Positions 36,093 to 41,160 of a DNA stretch of 41,160 nucleotides are shown here, piece after piece. This DNA is from Desulfobacteraceae bacterium. GTDB taxonomy: Bacteria; Desulfobacterota; Desulfobacteria; Desulfobacterales; JALSRD01. The translations under genes were made by a program, and so were the position numbers. The notes beneath the pieces are model-generated. The model was not told the origin of the DNA, made no database searches, and saw nothing but the letters and a program-made list of their open reading frames with translations. The DNA lies in the NCBI GenBank assembly GCA_027061725.1, contig JAMOVG010000198.1, positions 1 through 41,160 of the forward strand, read 5' to 3'. Each line of letters opens with the position of its first letter. Position 1 is the first letter of the stretch.

Positions 36093-36095
36093 GCC

Positions 36096-37322
36096 GTGGA
36101 CGAGCTGTGGGTCAACGTGCGTCTGGCCACCATGGTACCGGGACCGGAGCCATACGGCCGCATCGACGATGGGGCGCTGGCGGTGTCCGACGGGCGCATC
36201 GCCTGGGTTGGAAAAGCCGGTGACCTGCCGTCCGGGCTGCGCAACGGGGCCGGTCGGGTGCACGACGGAGAGGGGCGCTGGGTCACGCCGGGCCTTGTCG
36301 ACTGCCACACCCACCTGGTCTACGCCGGCAGCCGTGCGGCCGAGTTCGAACAGCGCCTGCAGGGCGTGAGCTACGAGGAGATCGCCCGGCAGGGCGGCGG
36401 CATCCTCTCCACGGTGCGCGCCACGCGGGCGGCCGACCTGAAGACGCTGGTCGCCCAAAGCCTGCCCCGTCTGCGCTCGCTGATGGCCGAGGGCGTGACC
36501 ACCGTGGAGATCAAGTCCGGCTACGGCCTGGAACCCTCCGCCGAGTTTCGCCAGCTGGCGGCCGCCGCGGAATTGTCCCGCCGCCTGCCGGTCACCGTGG
36601 TGCCCACCTTCCTGGGGGCCCACGCGCAGCCCCCCGAGTACGACGACGCCGACGATTACATCGATGCCGTCTGCGGGAAGATGCTGCCCGAGGTGGCCCG
36701 TCGCCACCTGGCCGCGGCTGTGGACGCCTTCTGTGAGCGCATCGCCTTTACGCCCGCCCAGACCGCGCGGGTCTTCGAGGCCGCCCGCGGCCTGGGCCTC
36801 TCCGTCAAGCTGCACGCCGACCAGCTCTCCGACGGCGGCGGCGCGGCCCTGGCCGCCCGGTACGGCGCCCTGTCGGCCGATCACCTGGAGTACACCAATG
36901 CCGGGGGCATCGCGGCCATGGCGGCCGCCGGCACCGTGGCCGTACTGCTGCCGGGCGCCTTCTACTTCCTGCGCGAAACCCGCGTACCGCCCGTGGACGG
37001 TTTCCGGCGGGCCGGGGTCCCCATGGCGGTGGCCTCGGACAGCAATCCGGGCAGCTGCCCGGCAGGCTCGCTGCTGCTGATGCTCAACATGGCCTGCACC
37101 CTCTTCGGCCTGACCCCCGAAGAGGCCCTGGCCGGCGCCACCCGTTACGCAGCCCGGGCCCTGGGAAAGGAGATGCGCATCGGCACCCTGTCGGCCGGAA
37201 AGGACGCCGACTTCGTGCTCTGGGACATCGCCCACCCCGCCGAACTTTCCTACGGCCTGGGCGTCAACCCCTGCCACACTGTCGTGCGCCGCGGCCGGAT
37301 ATCCGAACCATCGCCGCGCTGA
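36096..37322 (+). CDS. hutI: imidazolonepropionase
   Basis: Amidohydrolase of histidine degradation that opens imidazolone-5-propionate to N-formimino-glutamate. It has 408 residues (usual ~405). Metal ligands are H71/H73 in [12 protein letters not shown], with [18 protein letters not shown] and [10 protein letters not shown] completing the family pattern. It starts at GTG 36096, three bases after acuI. The hutH and hutU genes that would feed it are not in the window. The stop abuts the stop of the convergent moaD-like gene with no spacer. Confidence 0.95.
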   Translation: MDELWVNVRLATMVPGPEPYGRIDDGALAVSDGRIAWVGKAGDLPSGLRNGAGRVHDGEGRWVTPGLVDCHTHLVYAGSRAAEFEQRLQGVSYEEIARQGGGILSTVRATRAADLKTLVAQSLPRLRSLMAEGVTTVEIKSGYGLEPSAEFRQLAAAAELSRRLPVTVVPTFLGAHAQPPEYDDADDYIDAVCGKMLPEVARRHLAAAVDAFCERIAFTPAQTARVFEAARGLGLSVKLHADQLSDGGGAALAARYGALSADHLEYTNAGGIAAMAAAGTVAVLLPGAFYFLRETRVPPVDGFRRAGVPMAVASDSNPGSCPAGSLLLMLNMACTLFGLTPEEALAGATRYAARALGKEMRIGTLSAGKDADFVLWDIAHPAELSYGLGVNPCHTVVRRGRISEPSPR

Positions 37323-37562
37323 TCAGCCCCCGAAGATGCGCTGAAAGACGTGAACACGCTCGCCGCCCTGCAGGCGGTGGGAGGATTTAACCAGTTTGCC
37401 GTCCACGGAGACCATGCCCAGGCGACTTGCAGGAATGCCCAACTGCTCGATGAGACGGCCGACATCGGCACCCTCCGGCAGCGCTACTACGAGACCGCTG
37501 CGGGCGTCGTAGCCGGGCACATGCCTGGGAAGGGTGCCGAACAGTTTTACGGAGACGTTCAT
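37323..37562 (-). CDS. MoaD/ThiS-like ubiquitin-fold protein
   Basis: A 79-residue beta-grasp protein ending in FGG, the di-glycine tail that in MoaD/ThiS proteins is adenylated and thiocarboxylated to deliver sulfur. FGTLPRHVPG at the start and GGERVHVFQRIFGG at the end fit the family. It lies 9 bases downstream of an AOR gene, the usual place for a dedicated sulfur carrier for the tungsten-pterin cofactor. Its E1-like activating partner is not in the window. Confidence 0.85.
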   Translation of the reverse strand: MNVSVKLFGTLPRHVPGYDARSGLVVALPEGADVGRLIEQLGIPASRLGMVSVDGKLVKSSHRLQGGERVHVFQRIFGG

Positions 37563-37571
37563 GGCGGCCCG

Positions 37572-39299
37572 CTAGAAGTCGAAGGTCTTGTCCATCTCTT
37601 CGTCGCTGATGATGACGACCTTGTTGTGGGGCGGCAGGGGCTCTTCGTAGAACATGGGCGCCAGCCGATCGTCCTGGCTGGTGAAGCCGGCGCGCCGGTT
37701 GAAGTCGCGCTCGGCCTTGAGAACGCGGGTCCCCAGGTCGGTCCAGTCCGCCTCGGTAAAGGCTTTGCCGGACTTGGCGGCGATCATTTTGCACACGTTT
37801 TCCAGGCCGCCCGGGGCGGCCAGGCCGCTCTGGGCAAAGTCGCAAATGCCCACGCTGTCCACGGCCGCCATATGGATCTGGGTGTTTCGGGAGGCCTCCA
37901 CCTGTCCCTCGGCGGAAAAGCGGTCCAGGGTCCCGCCGAAATCCTCCAGGCTCTGGTCCACCACCCACCCGGCGGTGTGATCGGCGCCCATGGGGGAGGT
38001 GGCGTAGGTGACCGCCATACCCTGGATGGCCCGGGGGTCGTAGGCCGCCATGCTCTGGCCCTTGACCACCGGCACGCGCGGGTGGCCGAAGTGTTTCCCC
38101 ACCGCCACCGGCCCGTTTCCGATGACCTTCCCGAAATCGGTTCCACCGGCGACTTCTTCCAGCATCTCGATGGCGGCCCGCCCGTCACCGAACGGTTTGT
38201 ACCCGGCGTCCATAGCCACGGCTACGGCCACGCCGGTGCTGATGGTGTCCAGGCCGATGTCGTCGCACAAAAAGTCCAGCCGGGCGATGGTGTCCAGGTC
38301 GTCGTTTCCGATCATGGCCCCCATGGACCAAATGGTCTCGTATTCGAGGGACGAAGTCACGTATTTGCCTTCGCGGTCCACGTACTCGTTGGAACAGTTG
38401 ATGATGCACTGGGCGCAGCCCTTGTGGGTGGTTTTGCCGCCCCGTTCGCGGATGATCTGCGCCATGGTTTCGCCGCTGATGTGGTCGGCCCCCTCGAACT
38501 GTCCTTCCCTGGCGTTGCGCGTGGGCAGGGCGCCGGCGGCGTTGATGGGTGCCACCAGCACGGCGCTGCCGAGTTCGGGAAGTACTTCTCCGCTGAACTC
38601 GTCGGCGCGCACGGCCCTGGCATACTCCCTGGCGGCGGTCTTGAAAGCCTCGGGGTCGGCCAGGGGCGCCGGTGCGTTGCCCTTTTTGTGCACCACCAGG
38701 GCCTTAAGCCCCTTGGACCCCATGACGGCGCCCAGCCCCCCCCGGCCGGCCGCCCGGCAGGGCCGGCCGTCGAAATCCGTCGTCTGGATGGAGGCTGCTG
38801 AAAGCTGCATCTCGCCGGCCGGGCCGATGCCGGTGACGCTGTAGTCCGGACCGAGCTGGTCCCGAATCTGTTCCACCATCTCGTACGTGCGGCTACCCCA
38901 AATGCGGCCGGCATCCGCCAGGCTCGCTTCGCCGTTTTCGTCGATTTTTAGAACAAAGGTTTTGCCGTCCTCCGGCCGCCCCTCGACCACGACCGCGGTG
39001 ATGCCGAGCCGCGCCAGGTCGCGAGCCACGGTGCCGCCTACGTTGCTCTCCTTGATACCGCCGGTCAGGGGACTCTTGGCGCCGACGGACAGGCGGCTGG
39101 TGTTGACCAGCGGCGTGGCGCTGAAGTAGCCCGGCGCGAAGATCAGTTTGTTGTCCGGCCCCAGGGGATCGCAGTCGGCGGGCACCTCGGCGTTGATTAA
39201 CAGGGACGTCAGGGCCCGTCCGCCCAGATTCGTGAATTCTTCGGGGACATCCCGGGTGGTTACGGTGGCGTTGGTCATATCGACGCGAATGAGTTTCAT
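37572..39299 (-). CDS. aor: aldehyde:ferredoxin oxidoreductase family (tungsten) enzyme
   Basis: A 575-residue AOR-family oxidoreductase, expected to bind a tungsten bis-pyranopterin and one [4Fe-4S] cluster. The N-terminal domain carries GGRALTSLL and FAPGYFSATPLVNTSR, then GRGGLGAVMGSKGLKALVV. Cluster ligands are the three cysteines of CAQCIINC plus a distal Cys in DSVGICDF. Members oxidise aldehydes to acids with ferredoxin; some, such as BamB, act on aromatic CoA thioesters, so substrate is open. AAGGAGGACCC precedes the ATG. The upstream gene's alternative-frame stop overlaps this ribosome-binding site. Confidence 0.93.
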   Translation of the reverse strand: MKLIRVDMTNATVTTRDVPEEFTNLGGRALTSLLINAEVPADCDPLGPDNKLIFAPGYFSATPLVNTSRLSVGAKSPLTGGIKESNVGGTVARDLARLGITAVVVEGRPEDGKTFVLKIDENGEASLADAGRIWGSRTYEMVEQIRDQLGPDYSVTGIGPAGEMQLSAASIQTTDFDGRPCRAAGRGGLGAVMGSKGLKALVVHKKGNAPAPLADPEAFKTAAREYARAVRADEFSGEVLPELGSAVLVAPINAAGALPTRNAREGQFEGADHISGETMAQIIRERGGKTTHKGCAQCIINCSNEYVDREGKYVTSSLEYETIWSMGAMIGNDDLDTIARLDFLCDDIGLDTISTGVAVAVAMDAGYKPFGDGRAAIEMLEEVAGGTDFGKVIGNGPVAVGKHFGHPRVPVVKGQSMAAYDPRAIQGMAVTYATSPMGADHTAGWVVDQSLEDFGGTLDRFSAEGQVEASRNTQIHMAAVDSVGICDFAQSGLAAPGGLENVCKMIAAKSGKAFTEADWTDLGTRVLKAERDFNRRAGFTSQDDRLAPMFYEEPLPPHNKVVIISDEEMDKTFDF

Positions 39300-39369
39300 G
39301 GGTCCTCCTTAGTCTTTGGAAATGATGTTTTCGACAGGCTTGTTCATCCGATGATCGCTCCTGCCCTTT

Positions 39370-39906
39370 TTACTTTCCGGATCCCTCGATGTTCTCGGTT
39401 CCCCGGTTTGGGCGCCGGAGCGGGCCAGGGATGCCACCTGCATCTCCTGGGGCGCCAGGTGAATATTTCGGGCTTTGACGCTGTTTGGAGAAGCGTTCGT
39501 CTCCGATCATGGCGGGCACCGAGAGCAAGTTTCGCAGCGGGATATGGCCCATGGGGAAGATGAACCCCTTCTGCGTTTCGGGAATCTTGCAGGAGTCGCC
39601 GATCATGCCGGCCAGCGTGCGGCACAGGTTGTCGCCGGTGACGGGGGCGATGGACGATACATAGCCGTATTCGCTCTGGGTGAATACTTTCGCGTAGTTC
39701 AGAACGATATCCGCAATTCCTGCCACGGAGACAGCGGTGGCAATCAGAGAATAAGACAATTCAGCGATAGCCGCATTTGCGCAGGACTTCCAGGATTCGC
39801 TTTCCTGGCGGTGGCCCGTCTGGAAAAAGGCGGACGCGAAGTGCTTGATGCGACGGCGCAGTTCGCAAAGCTCCTCGAAAAGCGTATCCTGGGAAGGCAT
39901 GGACAT
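39370..39906 (-). CDS. unknown protein upstream of AOR, probably frameshifted
   Basis: The open frame encodes 178 residues: a charged N-terminus (~1-45), one hydrophobic stretch (ELSYSLIATAVSVAGIADIVL) and a conserved-looking middle (KGFIFPMGHIPLRNLLSVPAMIG). I do not recognise the family. After about residue 140 the protein becomes low-complexity (SPGAPGDAGGIPGP). The neighbouring minus-strand frame instead becomes coding-like (VKARNIHLAPQEMQVASLA) and runs to TAA at 39309-39311, immediately before the AOR Shine-Dalgarno. The original gene therefore probably spanned 39309-39906 with a single-base shift near 39475-39509. The start has only a distant GGAG. Confidence 0.6.
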   Translation of the reverse strand: MSMPSQDTLFEELCELRRRIKHFASAFFQTGHRQESESWKSCANAAIAELSYSLIATAVSVAGIADIVLNYAKVFTQSEYGYVSSIAPVTGDNLCRTLAGMIGDSCKIPETQKGFIFPMGHIPLRNLLSVPAMIGDERFSKQRQSPKYSPGAPGDAGGIPGPLRRPNRGTENIEGSGK

Positions 39907-40086
39907 CGTGGTCTGTTTCTCCGGCGGAAAGGGGCCTGCCCCGCCGCCTGGCGGAAGCTGGATCCGGATGCAATAGATTAATTATGCCATACTCATTTGA
40001 AATGGTCAAGATCGTAACATCCAACAATTACACTAAAAAGATGTTGACTGGATCGAAGGGCGGCTCGTTTCCGGAAAAAGAGGGCG

Positions 40087-40115
40087 TTGACATTTCATGG
40101 GCTTGAAGGGATTCT
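40087..40115 (+). promoter_or_regulatory. possible promoter of the RecD2-like gene
   Basis: TTGACA (40087-40092), 17 bases, GATTCT. The -35 is perfect and the -10 weak. The 244-base divergent gap from the 39906 gene shows nothing else clear. Confidence 0.3.
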
Positions 40116-40150
40116 TGTGAATGAAACCGTATTGAGGATGGGATGACGAT

Positions 40151-41160
40151 TTGAAGGCCGTTGCCGAAAATAGCGCGGTGATCAGCGAGACCCTGCGGGG
40201 GGTCGTCAGCCGCGTGACCTACCACAACCCCGAGAGCGGGTGGTCGGTGCTGCGGGTGTCGCCCTTCGACAATCCCCACGGGCAGGAGACGGTCATCGTG
40301 CACCAGACTAGGGTGTTTGCCGGGGCCACCATGGAGTTCCAGGGTACCTGGGTCGAGCACCCTAAATACGGCCGCCAGTTCCGGGCCACGGCTGCCATCG
40401 AGAAGAAGCCCGCCACCACGGCGGCGCTGGAGAAGTACCTGGGGTCGGGGCTCATCCGGGGGGTGGGGCCCAAGACGGCCAGGAAAATCGTGGCACACTT
40501 CGGCAAGGACACTCTGGAGGTGTTTGAAGCCCACATCGAGCGGCTCACCGAGGTGCGCGGCATCGCCGACAAGAAGCTGCACATGATCCGCGACGCCTGG
40601 CGCGAGCACCGCGCCATCCGCGAAGTCATGATGTTCCTGCAGTCCCACGGCATCAGCACCTTGTTCGCCGTGCGCATTTATAAAGAATACGGCGACGACG
40701 CCATCGCCATGGTGACCGAGGACCCCTACCGCCTGGCCGACGATTTTTATGGCATCGGCTTCTTCTCGGCCGACAAGGTGGCCCTGAGCATCGGACTGTC
40801 GCCCGACAGCCCCCGGCGCATCGCCGCCGGCATCCGCCACGTGCTGGCCGCCAGCCGCGCGTTCGGCCACTGCTACCTGACGGCCTCCCAGATCCGGGAG
40901 CAGGTCCGGGAGCTGCTGGGCCTGGACCTGGCCGACCGCCTGGTATCGCTGCTCGAGGAGATGGAGCGCGAGGGGCAGCTGAAGGTGCGGCGCCTGGCCG
41001 GTGGGGACGGCGCCGTGGAGCTCTGCTACTACGCCCGCTCGCTGTACTACGACGAGCAGTACGTGGCCCACTGGGCCGCCCGCATGAGCCGGCCGGTGCC
41101 GGTAGAGCGGGGCCGCGTGGCGCGCTGGGTGGCGCTATACTGCAAGGCCTCGGGGCTGGA
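40151..41160 (+). CDS. recD2: RecD2-like ATP-dependent DNA helicase, 3'-truncated by window edge
   Basis: An open frame from TTG at 40151 to the end of the window (~336 residues), absent from the ORF track because it has no stop. The N-terminal OB-like part (TLRGVVSRVTYHNPESGWSVL) is followed by helix-hairpin-helix motifs (LIRGVGPKTARKIVAHFG and EVRGIADKK) and the YGIGFFSADKVALSIG block. This is the accessory N-terminus typical of RecD2 helicases, which act without RecBC. The Walker motifs would lie beyond the edge. No ATG is available in frame; a TGA at 40133 limits the upstream extent. Confidence 0.88.
   Translation, partial: MKAVAENSAVISETLRGVVSRVTYHNPESGWSVLRVSPFDNPHGQETVIVHQTRVFAGATMEFQGTWVEHPKYGRQFRATAAIEKKPATTAALEKYLGSGLIRGVGPKTARKIVAHFGKDTLEVFEAHIERLTEVRGIADKKLHMIRDAWREHRAIREVMMFLQSHGISTLFAVRIYKEYGDDAIAMVTEDPYRLADDFYGIGFFSADKVALSIGLSPDSPRRIAAGIRHVLAASRAFGHCYLTASQIREQVRELLGLDLADRLVSLLEEMEREGQLKVRRLAGGDGAVELCYYARSLYYDEQYVAHWAARMSRPVPVERGRVARWVALYCKASGL

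Noticed and set aside
34797-37277. 826-residue minus-strand ORF
   Set aside because: It runs antisense across acuI and hutI, both of which have clear motifs and ribosome-binding sites; the protein is low-complexity and unlike any family.

Overview
The window is 41 kb of GC-rich bacterial DNA, densely coding and mostly housekeeping or metabolic. Several traits together suggest a Desulfobacterota (Desulfobacterales-type, probably anaerobic sulfate-reducing or syntrophic) chromosome: a full nuo operon with fused NuoB-C-D, a tungsten-type aldehyde:ferredoxin oxidoreductase with a MoaD-like partner, a TRAP transporter, and GlnRS. This is inference from gene content; there is no rRNA or tRNA in the window to fix taxonomy.

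Left part (1-16.4 kb): the end of a metallo-beta-lactamase-fold hydrolase (+) converges on a small multi-pass membrane protein (-) across a hairpin terminator. Then comes a complete complex I operon on the minus strand, read from 16 kb down to 1.4 kb: nuoA, nuoBCD (one 792-residue fusion), nuoE, F, G, H, I, J, K, L, M, N. Most junctions are ATGA-type overlaps. Two longer spacers (nuoH/nuoI and nuoL/nuoM) each carry a copy of the same ~62-bp sequence. A TTGACA-type promoter lies just upstream of nuoA.

Middle (16.1-27.7 kb, mostly minus): a cardiolipin-synthase-type phospholipase D, a hybrid PAS histidine kinase/receiver, dimethylarginine dimethylaminohydrolase next to a eukaryote-HIS7-like HisH-HisF fusion, a small cupin (+), a SurA/PrsA-like parvulin, a cold-shock protein with its own promoter and long leader, and two adjacent fold-type II PLP enzymes.

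Right part (27.7-41.2 kb): a three-gene TRAP transporter (+) divergent from the PLP pair and ended by a strong terminator; glnS; a receiver-only response regulator; a small secreted protein (-); acuI/yhdH-type reductase plus hutI (+); convergent to these, a MoaD-like protein and AOR (-) with an apparently frameshifted gene upstream; and the N-terminal third or so of a RecD2-like helicase running off the end.

The most unusual non-coding signal is a family of structured, gene-less elements present twice (16088-16323 and, inverted, 30887-31209). Both copies share imperfect terminal inverted repeats, a long GGGGCGGGCAGG outer stem and two internal hairpins whose arms are conserved. No CRISPR array, phage, integrase or intact transposase was seen.
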